Positions 1-13,600 of a stretch of DNA of 28,298 nt are shown piece after piece. Each line of letters opens with the position of its first letter. Positions within the stretch are counted from its first letter, which is position 1. The notes under the pieces were generated by a model, which was given only the letters and a program-made list of their open reading frames with translations, ran no database searches and was not told where the DNA came from. The DNA comes from Actinomortierella ambigua (Eukaryota; Mortierellomycota; Mortierellomycetes; Mortierellales; Mortierellaceae), in the NCBI GenBank assembly GCA_016098155.1, contig JAAAJB010000467.1, positions 1 to 28,298 of the forward strand, given 5' to 3'. A program made the position numbers and the translations under genes.

Positions 1-1918
<1,918 letters not shown>

Positions 1919-2119
1919 GAAGCAACAACGCTCAAGTGTCATGTAGCTTGTATACTACCGTGTTGCAAACTTGTTTTATTACATGTTTCGTATGCCATGT
2001 AATTCTGCTGATTAAAACGCGCGTTGTCCAGAGACGACTACGGAAAGTGTCGCAGCAAAAGTGCAAAAAAAGAAAGAAACAGTCAATGATGGTGGTCACT
2101 TCCCAGTCATGCTGTGCTA

Positions 2120-2849
2120 TTACCAAAACTGTCGTGTGAGCTCACCTTCGAACCACATTTTCCAATCACCTCTGAAAGAATAGATCGGGTGCTTGAATGT
2201 GGCAGGCTTGTTGCGCTCAAAGAAAAAGTGGCCAATCCACGCAAAGGCATAACCTATTAACCACGCATTCTAGGTTAGCCTGCTGCCAAGAGGAGAGCGC
2301 ATTGAAGAGTACCCAACTAGGACATACCTTGGACCAAGGCGATCCACCAGTACTTGCGAAACTTGCGGGTAACGAGAAGATATAAAATGATCAGAGCGGC
2401 GTTGGTCGTAGCTACAGCGGCAACCATGGTCAGTTCTCAGCATTTGTATTTTCATGGGAGAACCCTGACAGAGTGCATCATATCAAGCATGAAAGCGTGA
2501 CTTACAGAAGAGATGGAGGCGGCGGTTAGTCTTGTTGCAGTGCTCGGAGAGGTAATAAGGGTAAAAACTGATTGTTGTCGGTGAAAAAAAAGTCGCGACA
2601 TGCAGCAGAGGACCATTATTAGTAAAAGGGTGTCAGTAGGATGGGCGCTTTCTCCACAACCACTGCACGAACTTACTCCTCAAAGGACTTGTATCCCCCA
2701 ACCTAGAGTAAAAACGAAGGGGTCAGAAGAGCGTCAGAGAGACTTGCCTCCCATCGTAACCTATCAAGCTGAGATAGACACCTTACCTGGTACGCCCTTT
2801 TTGAGTAGTTGTGGTTGACCACTTGCTTCTTTTTCGATTCGACTGTCAT
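2120..2849 (-). CDS. DUF962 / Mpo1-like small membrane protein, five exons, junction stop
   Basis: Proposed structure is complement(join(2120..2253,2328..2435,2506..2567,2677..2702,2787..2849)), 131 codons in one consistent phase. Recognisable family segments are KSFEDFYPYYLSEH, CNKTNRRLHLF, a hydrophobic helix (AALIILYLLV) and GYAFAWIGHFFFERNKPATF followed by the HPIYSFRGDWKMW motif. All are typical of DUF962 (PF06127) proteins, whose yeast relative Mpo1 is an ER dioxygenase of phytosphingosine degradation; function here is inferred. All introns are GT..AG. Oddity: joining exon 3 (ends ..CTCTTCT) to exon 4 (starts AACTGACC) at the only usable sites makes codon 51 TAA. So the gene is broken, uses a non-canonical acceptor, or contains a base error. 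The 3' end at 2120 is read straight through a GGTGAGC that could also serve as a donor. Confidence 0.75.
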
Positions 2850-3234
2850 GGTGAGAATGAATGATGAAGTTGATTGGTGGAAAGAGGAATGGTGGAAGGA
2901 GGAATGTGCGAAAGAAATAGTAGAGACACCCCCCTTCCCCTCCCCCAACACCCAAAGTATAATCAAGGTTAGCGAGCCGAAGCTCAGACCTTCGCTCGAG
3001 GTTATCGGCTCAACGTCCGACTCGCTAGCCTCGGGTGAGCTATCTGGAGCTCTAGGGCGGCGTGGCCTCCTATATGAACGACAGTTTACTACGTACAGCA
3101 ACCATACTCTACCTATACCATGTCGGATTTGAATGTAAAAATCAATCATCCTCGCAGTGAGGTGAATTTCGTATTGTACAGCTACAGACGTTTTTTCCCT
3201 AAAAGCATTCTACTCATCGCCTACATACACTAGC
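2850..3234. other. Intergenic region upstream of the DUF962 gene
   Basis: This 385-bp stretch holds the promoter and 5' leader of the minus-strand DUF962 gene and the 3' flank of the next minus-strand gene. ORFs crossing it on both strands (for example 2809-3132 + and 2703-3149 -) show no recognisable motifs and overlap spliced exons, so I regard them as spurious. Confidence 0.4.
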
Positions 3235-6200
3235 TCAGTTTGCCTGGACGAGCACCCGTTCCACAAAGTCAGTTGTGCTATTGTTGTTACTCCTGAAGAA
3301 GCCTGCAAGGCGGAATGTGTCGCTCGACCGCTTTGACACCAAGCTTCGAGTGTCCGCCTCCAAGTCATCTCTTGTACTACTACGGCTGGGGCTGCCAGTG
3401 AGTCCATTAGCCTCCTCCTCGTCGTTGTCGTCGCCGACGTCTTCATCCGACAGGAACGCCGGCATGCCATCATCATACTCGCGACTGGAAAGACGGTGGC
3501 TGCTGCGTGCCGTTTTGCTCTCATGCTCGAGCGTGTGTAGATAGGGGTCTTCCTCCGGCTCCACTCCTGTTGGGCAATCAGTCTGATTTTCTGGCCCCGT
3601 TGCCACAGCTCCTCCACCTTCACGGGATGAAGAAGGCGGAGACATTTCCAAGGCGGTGCGTCGAGAGGGTGATGCCTGTTTGCTACTAGCCACACTCGAC
3701 GACAGTGGGGATGATGTCTGCTGTCGATCCTCAACGGTCTGTGTGTCCTGGCTCTCAGTATGGCTGAGATTTGTGGAGCTAGAGTGGCTCATGGATCGTC
3801 CATGCAGGGAGGCTGAGGTCCTGTTGAGAGTGTAATCCGAAATGGGTGCCCGCTCCATGCCTTCAAACTCATTGACAAACTCGTCACCGGCACGAATACC
3901 TGCATGAGAACGGCGGTCCAGCAGGTCCGTGGGATCGTACGAGAAGCTAAAGTCGCGGTTGTTCAGCAACTCCGAGTCCTGCGGGATGTGGATCATGTTC
4001 CTCCTTGGGTATGATTCTGGGGTTGACCCCAAAGTCATATGGTGCGATCCCGACAGCGAACGGTGGGTATATGGTCGCATCAGAGACGACTGCGTGCTGG
4101 TGCTCGACGAAGGTCCCGTACTGTCGTCCGTCTTGCTCGAATAGTGGCGGTGGTGCGTGGCAGATCCACGGAGATCGAGGCCACCTGTCCGCAGTGAAGA
4201 TGCTTGACTACCAGAAGTCCTGTCAGCTCGATGGAAGTAGTTGTCATCAACTCCGTTCGCAGCCTCCGACTCCTTATCGTTGGCAGTCTCACTCTCTGGA
4301 TCTTGACCGTTCTCATTCTCTTCAGCATCAGCCTGAGGACTGGTCGAGGTCGTTGAAACTGTTGTGGTCGCCGCTGTCATGGTCGCAACGGATTCGATGG
4401 CTGCAATGGTATCCTCTGGCGTTGGTGAACTAGAGCCGCTCATGAGAACCCTCTTCTCATCATCTGTACGGTCTTCGGAGTGGTCCTTCTTCTTGGTAGG
4501 TCCAGTCAATGTCCCCGTGCCGGCGATGGTGGAAGTTGAAGTCGAAGGGGCCCCTTTGCCACCATTGACAGCCTTTGCGATGGGAGACGCACTCGATTCT
4601 GCCGAGGATGCATCGCCAAACAAATGACGGTCACGCGGCACAGCTGTAGTCGGTGTTCGTGAAGTCGAGAAGGGGTTCGTTTCGTGGTATCCGTAGAAGG
4701 TCGTCAAAATCCCCTCTGGTTGGGTCGCCGTGGGGCCTGAGGTGACATTGCCAGGGTTTGTGGGGATAATGGGAGTTGCGGGCAGGATGGAGAAAATGGA
4801 CGAAAACTCATCCGTGGTTGGATAAACGCAATAAGGGTCAGGGCCTTGAGTCGTCATCTAGGCAAGCCATGTCGGACAAGAGGTTGCAAAATGGTCAGTT
4901 GAACAGAAGCAGCAAATTTGTAGAGACTGGGGGGGGGGGGCGAGGGGAAACAAGCACAATACAAAGGCGCAATCGGAGGAATAAAGGGGACACAACAAGG
5001 GGAATGAGAAGTCTACAAAGCAGTGGGTGGTCAGCAACAGGAGAGAGGTCATTGACCACATGCTCCTAAACATGGAGGGGAATCAAGTGCCAAAGGCAAT
5101 TGACAGGGGGGAAGACAAAAAGAAAAAAAATATGGCGAGAACAAGGGGAGGGAGAGAAAAGGCAGTAGCAGTGGTAGGATAGCATACCAATTCGAGAATG
5201 GGGTCGTTCAGTCCTTTGTTCGCCACCCTTTCGTAGATGTCGACCTCCGCGCGAACCAGAGTCGAGGTCTTTTGGAGGATGAGCTGCAGGTTGGCCTGTT
5301 CACACTCGAGATTGTTGAAGTAGTAACCGATCTTGATCCGCTCGAGCTCATCGACCTGCTGTGTGAGAGTCATGAGAGCCTGACGGAACTGGAGCAAGTC
5401 TGTGGTAGTGTGCAGACAGAACAAAGCGAAACAAGAGAAACATAGGAACGTTATTGAGCTTTCTGCCCGAACAAGTCATCAATATGCACAATGGCGCAAA
5501 AGGAAATGTACGATTGCAACACCGTTCTCCTTTGGCTATCGAAAATATTTCACTGAACTACAAGTGCGAACCATAAAAAAACGGGTGTGAACTTTTGGGA
5601 CAAAAGAAAAAAAACAGAGAAGGCGATGGGCCACAATGGAACTGGTTCCGCCATATCCTCACACACAGACACTCACTCACTCACCCTCTTCATCTGGTTT
5701 TATTTTTTCACACTCATGGACAATCGATAACAATAAAAATACATTGGACCTACCTCGCTGCCGCTTTCGCCCATTCTGAAGACTGGCTGCCTCAGTGTCT
5801 TTGATTTTTTGGCTCATTTCACGCATAGACCGCTCGTACTGGGCTTCAGAAGCCTCAATGTTGCCCTTGTGGGTATCAAGGTGTTGCAACAGGGGAATCT
5901 CAAACTGTTTGTAAAGGGTGTCGCTCTGTTTCCACAAACAGGGCAAGGAGCAATTGGCAAAGCCAGAAGGGTACGTTAGGGTTGGTGTGTTCACGCCTCC
6001 TCAGGAGCAGGTGCTCCTCCTTGTCTTTTGTCTCTCTTTTCTTTCCCACTCTCGGCAGTTTGGTCTTCCTCCCCTTTCACCTTTCTTCTTTTCTTCCTTT
6101 CTTTTCTTGGTTTGTTTCTCCTCAGTTAGTCGTCAGTCGGTCCCTGCATAACTTACGAGAATCTGATGGTGGTTCGAGATCAAAAAGTGGAGCCCTGCAG

Positions 6201-6858
6201 CAGCCTGAAGACACGACCCTGTTCAGTACAAAACGAGAGCGAAAAAAAAAACGACAAACAAAGAGAGAGAGAGTAGAGAGAGAGAATAAAGGGTGATGTA
6301 GAGGGAAGGTGTGGTTCCATGCACAAGGAATGTTGGTTAGTGGTGTTTCGTTGTCCCCCGATCGTCACCACCCCCCTCTCTCTCTTCTCCCCCACGTGTG
6401 CGACTGCCTGGCTGTGTCCTGCCCAGCTCAGGGGAAAGTGTGGAGGTCATCTTTGGGACAGGACAAGGGGAAGATAACTTGCCTACATGGCCAATCACAG
6501 CCTGGGGCGAAGACAGAGACGGCGGCGACGTTGAGCCCAAGGGTTCTTCACCCTGGTGCTGTTGTTGTAGCGGCATGTTGGTGGGCGAGGTTGGATTCTC
6601 CATGACAGCGGTCTTGCAGTGGGCAATCTTTTCGAGCGAGTGACCAAAGTTTGCTGCAGCCTTGGACAGGGCAAGCATCTGAAGTCGATACTGCTTGGCA
6701 TGTGCAAGGAGACTAGTCAGCAACTCGATGCTGACTTCTTGGTCATTTCGCGTGATGATAGCCGCTGGTCTCCCGAGGGCAGGGCCTCGCCTGTTTGTGT
6801 CAGGGCCCGCAAAGGACGGGTTGAGGGTTGTGGGGTCGATGAGCGAGACGGTCGACAT
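3235..6858 (-). CDS. Ivy1-like BAR-domain protein, five exons
   Basis: Proposed CDS is complement(join(3235..4857,5188..5399,5754..5925,6157..6204,6487..6858)), 808 aa. Residues ~35-265 are helical: TRNDQEVSIELLTSLLAHAK, AAAGLHFLISNHHQIL, SDTLYKQFEIPLLQHLD, LQFRQALMTLTQQVDELER and YFNNLECEQANLQLIL. This resembles the BAR/I-BAR-like domain of fungal Ivy1, a phospholipid- and Ypt7-binding vacuolar/endosomal protein; that assignment is from remembered family pattern. The C-terminal ~540 residues are disordered, rich in S/T/P and acidic clusters (DEDVGDDNDEEEANG). All four junctions keep phase: H|A, L|S, R-D (phase 1), L|M. The ATG at 4855-4857 is therefore internal, not a start. A 12-G run lies in intron 4 (4929-4940). 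The least certain junction is the first donor (GTAGGC at 6486). The gene is divergent from the ankyrin gene and probably shares its promoter region. Confidence 0.7.
4929..4940. repeat. Poly-G run in an intron
   Basis: Twelve consecutive G on the + strand lie inside intron 4 of the Ivy1-like gene. This is a homopolymer tract prone to length variation or sequencing error; it is outside exons. Confidence 0.8.
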
Positions 6859-7702
6859 TCACGTCCTCGGGAATTGTGGGGAGGGAGGGGAGCAAAGGGG
6901 AGGGGGAGGGAATGAAGAAGAGTGGGCTGATCGTGTTGTACTCCCGTTAGAGTTGGAGGAAGAGGGGAAAGAAAGAAGACGAGGAAGAAGAAGAAGAAGA
7001 GGAGGAGGAGGGGAGGAGGAAGAAAAAATATGCGAGGGAGGGCAAGGTAGGGTGGGCCAAGCTGAGGCAATCAAGCAACGTGGGATGCAAGAACAATAAA
7101 AAAAAATTCAAAATGAATGGACTGGGCTATTCAGTCTGCAGACTGAAAAGGAAGGGACATGGACAAAGGGGAAAGAAAAAGGAAAGGAGCAATGCTCATT
7201 GCTAGGTGAGCCACTTGGAGTGGGTGGGGTGGAGGGTGGGGGGGGGGGAATGGTGAATGAAAGAGAAAGAGGAAGAAAGGCCGACTCTAAAGAGAGAAAA
7301 GTAAAAAGTAGTGCAACGCTGAAAGGGTGCCACAAGACAGAGGAAGACAGCAGCAGCAGCAACAACAGCAACAACAAGAAGAAAGAAAGAATAGATGTCT
7401 GGTAGTCCAGCTGGCTACTGCAGGTGGCCAGTCTTTTTTTGGTCTGGATGGCCTGCCTCCTGCAGCACCACCGCGGAGGCACAGGAACGGGTGACGAGAA
7501 AGGGGAGGAAGGTATGTATCCAAACCAGTGTCAGTCGGTCAGTCACTCACTCACTCACTCTTCTATTCACTCACCATTCACTCTCTCTCTCTCCTTCTCT
7601 TTGTCCCCTCTCCCCACTCCTCACTTCTCTTACATCTCTCTCTCTCTCCCTCTCTCCCTCCCTCCTCTCTCTCCATCCATTGCCATTCCCCTTCCATCTC
7701 CC
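6859..7702. promoter_or_regulatory. Divergent promoter region with purine and pyrimidine tracts
   Basis: This 844-bp interval separates two divergent starts (6858 - and 7703 +). It contains a purine-only-like tract at about 6950-7030 (GAA/GGA-rich), a CAG/CAA repeat at about 7348-7380 and a CT-rich tract at about 7537-7680 ending just before the + strand ATG. From each gene's own sense strand, the sequence nearest the start is pyrimidine-rich, as in many fungal leaders. ORFs drawn through it are low-complexity artefacts. No TATA box is clear. Confidence 0.5.
7348..7380. repeat. CAG/CAA trinucleotide repeat
   Basis: A short run of CAG units passes into CAA/CAG units and then AAGAAAG. It is non-coding in the gene models proposed here. 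Confidence 0.75.
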
Positions 7703-10569
7703 ATGGCCACCATTGCTGCCATCATCGACCCATGCGACCCTTTGGCGCTTCACAAGGCCGTCTTCTTGAACCAGCCCCAGACTCTCGGCTTGTTCCTGGC
7801 CCCATATGCTCTTACCAGTGCCCCAACAGCAGAGGCGAACGACGCCCAGCCTCCCCCTCGCCACCACCCGCACATCAACCACCTCGACCACCGTCACCAG
7901 TCGCCGTTGCACCTGGCCATCATGCTCAACCGCAAGGAGATGGTCCAGCTACTACTCCAGTCCGGGGCCAACCCACTGATCCGCTCAGGCCTTGGCTGGA
8001 TCCCTCGCCAAGAGGCTACCAGTCTTGGAGATAGGCAGCTTGTTGCCCTATTAACGCGATATCACCACCGGACCATGAGCGGATCCTTTAAAGAGCGGGC
8101 CACTGGCCTCGTCAAGAAGCTTTCCCAGGTACCAAGCACACATTATTGGTTGCTTCAGATGATCAATCATGTCCAATAACTGACGACACACAAACTTACC
8201 CCCCACGTCGCGTGTATTGTTACTCTGGTGACTTTAGGACTTGGACCAGTTTTACTTCCAACTGCAATGGTAATTCATGGACGCGAATCGTGCCAACGAC
8301 TATCAGTTGTCTCGTGGGGTTTCAGGGCAAATCTGAGTGATCTGAGTGATCGTCGCTAATCAACTTCTTCCCCTTTGCAACCGACTTTCTAGGGAGTTCC
8401 AGTGCTGGGGTAAACATCACGCTGAAATCGAATGAACAGGCTGTTGTTTGTCTCCCTGCCTTCCTTCACCCCTATTCCAATACGACCTCTCCCTTTTTTT
8501 TTAACAGTTTGCTGACAAACTTGCTGGTTTTATTTTAATCGCCTTATTAGTGCCATTCGTGAGCCACCTCTGTCCCAATGACACGTATCATATCTGGAAG
8601 AAGGGCCATTCTGTTCGCATGGACACTTCACTCGGTATTGCAAAAAAAAAAAAAAAAAAAAAAACACACACACACAAGAAGAAGCGATCATAAGTCTGAC
8701 TGGACCAACCTATCATATCCTACCAATGCTGACACAGTGAGATGTATTGCCCCAATCAAATCATTCTAGTTGGCTTCGAGAACTTAAAGTGGATCCGTGG
8801 ACACATTTCGATCATTTTTCATGTCGATCCAGAGCAAGGACCCGAGCTGGTACTCGTGGACAGAGTGAAAAAGATTGTTCAACGCCTTGCACGCGCATCC
8901 GATGAGGACAAAGGAAACAACACGGAGCCTGCGGACGAAGAAGTAGAGCGGGAGGTGTCACTATGCCTCGGCTCGGATATTGTACGTGAAAGAAACGCGC
9001 GTATTGGAGTTCTTCTGTTCATGTTTCATTGAGGAACGGTAGTAGCAAGAGCTTCCACTCAACGCCTTTCTACCCCCCCTCCCTCGATCATGCTTTGCGT
9101 TTTTTTAGGTTGCCACGAATATCCCAACGTCGGCCATTTCTTTCACGCGTGCCAAGTCAGGACTATGGGGCTATAGAACACCCAAGACAGAGAAGATTGG
9201 ACAATACGAGTGCAGTGTTTGGAAGATGGACGGCATTGAATTCCGTACAAGGACACGGACGGAGCATCTCAAGGATGAGCACGGCCACCCTATCCAGCCA
9301 CTCTCGAAGAAGCAGTTGCAGCAGCATCAAAAGAAGAAAACCCCCAATCGTAAGGGTGAGAAGCATGAGGGCTTGTTTCCACAGCAGCGAAAGAAGAGCT
9401 CACACGTCCGACCTCCACTGCCCATCCCTGCTGCGCAACATCCAGTGGACCACGACAACCAGCAACATGAGGATAAAGTAGCCCCATTGGCTGTTGTGCA
9501 TCGAACATCACCTCGCCACCAGCCCTTGTTTCCAGTGGAGCCAATGGTGCCAAAGGAGGTATCAGCATCTGGCGACCAAACAACTATGACTGAAAGTCAA
9601 GCTGACAGCAACATTCAGGCACAGGGGGGAGGAGTCCTCAAGAAGCACACGCGAAGTGTTGGCACCATTTCAGACGACGCCTTCTTTGAGCAAGCTTTGA
9701 AGGAGGCCGAAGGTGATGATCAGAAGGACGACAATGACGTCACCTTCAGCGAACCTGAGGACGAGGGCGAAGAAGAAGTGGAAGAAGTGGAAGAAGAGGA
9801 CGATATCCCATTCAGGCCCTCGTTGCCACCACCGCCTCCTCCCACGGTGGCCTATGAAGAATATTTCGACCAATCCAACTCGGAGCCGATTCATCTTGGA
9901 CGACCGCTGGAAATGAAAGAGACGCGGAAATCGTTTGGTGCGACACTCTGGATGTACGAGGATGCCTCTTCCAACTCATCGTCTCTCGCCACTGCTACAA
10001 CTGCAGCTGCCACCGCCGACCCTGCAAAATCCAGCTATCTCATGGCCCCCAAGGACCCCAAGGGCGCAACATCGTCGTCGTCCAAGAACAGTTCGACGAC
10101 CTCGATCAACTCGTTTGTCTCGGCTGGGACAGACAATGCTTCCATTGCGTCGTCAACTTTAGGAGGGTCGTCATCCAACGCACTACCAGCATCACCACCA
10201 CAGGAACAGCCAACGCCGTCGTCTGCCGCTGCTGCACAGCGGTTCCCACTCACGATTGACCGGATCTTGCCCTTGCTGGAGGTGGTGGGGATGGACAACA
10301 ACCGACTGGTGGGCAAGCTGCGCGAGTTTCTCGAATACAAGCTCCCGCCTGGATTTCCGATCCGAGCCAACATTCCGCTGTACCCGTCGTTATCGGCCGA
10401 AGTGACGTTTGTCAACTTTGATTCAAACCGGGAGATTGGAGAAGACCTGTTTGAGATCCCTGACGCGCGTCAGGGGTATGTGGAAGGGTTTGTTATTCGA
10501 CACCAAGGGGCGGAAGATCCAGAGGAGAGTGTAGGAGAGAGAGGGGATATGCAGACCAGAGCACTATAG
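7703..10569 (+). CDS. Ankyrin/GPCR-chaperone domain protein (ANKRD13-type), six exons
   Basis: Proposed CDS is join(7703..8128,8238..8269,8393..8409,8551..8634,8770..8981,9109..10569), 743 aa. Residues ~65-120 form ankyrin repeats (SPLHLAIMLNRKEMVQLLLQSGANP). The segments LDQFYFQLQWEF, CWVPFVSHLCPNDTYHIWKKG, VGFENLKWIRGHISIIFHV, SFTRAKSGLWGYRTPKTEKI and YECSVWKMDGIEFRTRTRTEHL follow the ANKRD13/GPCR_chapero_1 (PF11904) pattern. Animal members bind ubiquitinated cargo in endocytosis or chaperone receptors in the ER. A disordered acidic, proline- and serine-rich insert (~480-620) precedes a conserved end (PPGFPIRANIPLYPSLSAEVTF, then EDLFEIPDA). Exon 3 is only 17 nt and is fixed by phase on both sides. 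ATG 7703 is chosen because the ankyrin-type start follows directly; the frame is open further upstream through low-complexity sequence. The stop lies 99 bp from the convergent antiporter gene. Confidence 0.85.
8642..8677. repeat. Poly-A and (CA)n microsatellite in an intron
   Basis: A run of about 23 A is followed by CA dinucleotides, inside intron 4 of the ankyrin gene shortly after the donor at 8635. Confidence 0.85.
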
Positions 10570-10668
10570 AAAAACCCAACAGTCCAAAAACAACAATGAA
10601 AATAAAAGAAGCAAATTCATTCGATATTTAGTGTCTTGAGAGAGTGAAGATGAATATCGTACAGATAG

Positions 10669-13600
10669 CTAGACATTGGAGTTTTTCACTGGACTTGGAG
10701 GTTGGAGGTAATCGTCACCGTTCAAGGTCGACTGCTCGGTCGCCTGCGACAGCTGACCAAAAAGATGCTGGCGCTGCGGAGCATGATCGTGTCCCCGCAG
10801 GTCAGCCTCCACCATCGGTGGGGTCGATGGCACTTCTGTGGCAGGGCGAGGATGGTGCATACTTGCTTGGCGTGACAATGATGTTGCATCCGCCGCTTCA
10901 GTATCTGTCCCAACGCCAGCACCTATCGAGACGGCGGTCCCGTTCCTTGCTCCCAGAGGCATCATAGATGCACCACGTTGAGACATTTTGGGAGTCATCG
11001 AGGGGCGATCGGACTTGGAGGGTGCATGTGGTGAACGCACGACAAGGTAGCTAACTTGGACGTGTGATTGTATAAAATACTCTACGGCTGGTCCAAGTAC
11101 CAGCTGCCGCTCCGAGTCGACAGATGGTGGTAGTGTTGGTGGTACGGTCGGTGTTGGTGATCGTGAGAAGGCGGACTTTCCGACTTTGATGGACATGCCC
11201 TTCCCCGAGAGATTGCGTCTTGGTGGCAAAGGTGAGGTGACGGGGCTGCAAGGGTTGTGCCCCAGATGGTGCTGCTGAGTGGTCCGCTGAGATTGCATGG
11301 AGGGTCGGCGGTATGAGGCGGACGAAAGAGACGTATAGGATTGTGTGCGCGAATGCGAGGGGCTGTTCGTGTGCATCGCAGGGTCGCTGGCAACTGTCAG
11401 GGAGATACGTGGAGGTGATTGTGCCAACGATGGTTGCAATGGGTCCTCCGTGGCTCCAGCCTGGGCAGATGATGTCGGGAGGCAGCTGTGAGACGAATGA
11501 AGAGATTGCCCTTTTGAATCATTGTCTCCCCCCAGCGGGCGCGTCGTCTCCCAGGGTGCCGAGATGTGTCTAGTATGATTGAGCGTGGCTGCCGCCGCTT
11601 GCCGCTCATAGATGGAGGCTGATGAACCTAAGGGTGGCGAGTACATCGGCGTGGGGGCATCGACACTGAAGCGGATTGGACAACCGTCGTAGTTGTTCCA
11701 AATATCGGCAATGTTGGAGCCAAAGGATTCACTATTCTTTACACCACCTGTCATTCGGCCTTCCATCCCTGTACTGTACCATGACTCTGGAAGGTGAGCT
11801 GGGGCATCTGAACCAACGACCATGAGATCTCGGACCGTCAAACTGTTTTTAGCCCAGCTGGTCATGTCAACCATGGTTTGGAAATGAAGCACAATAACGC
11901 CATCCTCTTGAGCATCTGACGGGTCTGCGTCATTATCATCCTTCTGCGACATTGAAGTTACATGGCTCAAATGACGCGAGCCCCTAAAACGCGGCTTTGT
12001 AGGAAAGAACACGCGAAGTAGGCCCTCATCGTCCTTGGGAACGCGCATGCCACCTGATAGACAATCATCACCCGGATGAAGGTGGCCTCCCATCATACCA
12101 GAAGCCGCTCCGTCCAACGCGTCACCGGAACCACGATCAGGAAGGTCGGCCGCGGTCGCCGAACGTAAAACGGGGGCCTGAAGATCCTGGCTGGGTTGTC
12201 GGAGACGGTGTGTCGATTCTGTCATCGAGGCATGTCGGAGCACTGAATGGAGAGGCAACTGGCCTGCGACGCGAGCGATGGTGACGAAGCACTTGGCCCT
12301 TGGATTGGATGCCAAGGAGGCGGCCAGCAAAAGGGCCTCCTCATCGTCTCGGCCTCCAAAAAGTGGCACCACAATATGCCGAATACCACCAACGAGTCCT
12401 AGACCTCGATCAACGAGAGCACCTATGGCTATTTGGTGCCGAGGACTTGTCTGAAGGAGCTTTGACAAGACCTTGGTGTTGGATGTCACACTAGTACGAT
12501 GATGCCGGCCTGATTCCGAAAGATGGGTATGTCTTCCCTCCGTGACTCGGTGCGCCTCATCATGGTCAAACAGCTGCGGAAAGTGGAAAAATTCATGGAG
12601 GTGCCGAGGCCCGCGGTGGAAACCGTATTCGGCGACGGATACCTCGGACGCGTTGGTGTAGACGCGGTGTCGAAGAGGTGGCTGACTATGCGACTCGGTC
12701 GTTGAAGTGCTGGTTGGCTGTACTGAGATTGGGACATTCATCGGTAGATTGGTCGATGATCCAGATTGGTAATCAGGGCTACCAAGATCGGTGAGGTGGG
12801 ATGAGTTCCAAGGAAAGATGATGCAAGCTACGTTGTGCTCCACTGCTTGGTCGAGAATGTCATCCACAACATCAGAGCTAGTCACATTGGTAGACAGCGT
12901 CACCAATGGCTGCACGGCGATCGAGTTCAGCTTCGAAAACGCCATAACCATCATCATGACAGTGTCCTTGTAGAGACGATCGAGACACCGCGAGGCTGTC
13001 AGCATGACTGATGTTGTCCTCTCTGAGATATTCAGCATCCGCAGTGCGAAGATAGGTGTCGATTGTATTGTACCCGAACGAAGACTATGCAGTCCTTTGT
13101 GTCTGGTTTGGCTCTGGGTTCCAGGATTTCCATGGCCTCTGTCGAAAGGATCAAGTGGTGGCTGAAGGCTCGGTGTAGAATAAGAGTCGGCTGTCTGTTG
13201 ATTCGACCGAGTCCTTTGATGTAGTGGCATGGGTTGCTGAAAGGATGTCGTGTATGACGAGTTAATTGGGGCCGCTGAACCAGTGAAGAGCTGAAGTAAA
13301 GCCATCACACTCGGCGCATTGGCTGTCTTATCTAAGCACAACATGATGCCTCCGCTTCCAAGCCTCTGAGAACCATCTTTTGTTGTAGTTCTCGATACCA
13401 GGTCTGCAAGATCGATGTGTGGCAAGCGGCGGTGATCATTGTTTTTGCCTGGTCTTGAGCTGTCCAGAGTGCTAGCTGTTGAAACTACTCCTCTTTTTTG
13501 TTGTTGAATATCAGGATGCATGTGAGTCGCTCTCTCGTCCTCCAAAAATGATGCGGCATCATTCATATGGTCTTCGTATTCCTTTTCCTGTAGCTGACGT

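Noticed and set aside
2703..3149. 148-codon minus-strand ORF
   Set aside because: It overlaps exon 1 of the DUF962 gene in another frame and has no motifs.
4855..4857. ATG 4857 as the start of a separate 540-aa minus-strand gene
   Set aside because: It directly follows a CTAG acceptor and is in phase with the upstream BAR-domain exons, so it is an internal Met.
7424..7702. Upstream ATG extension of the ankyrin protein
   Set aside because: The extension is CT-tract low-complexity (S/L/P repeats) and lies in the likely leader.
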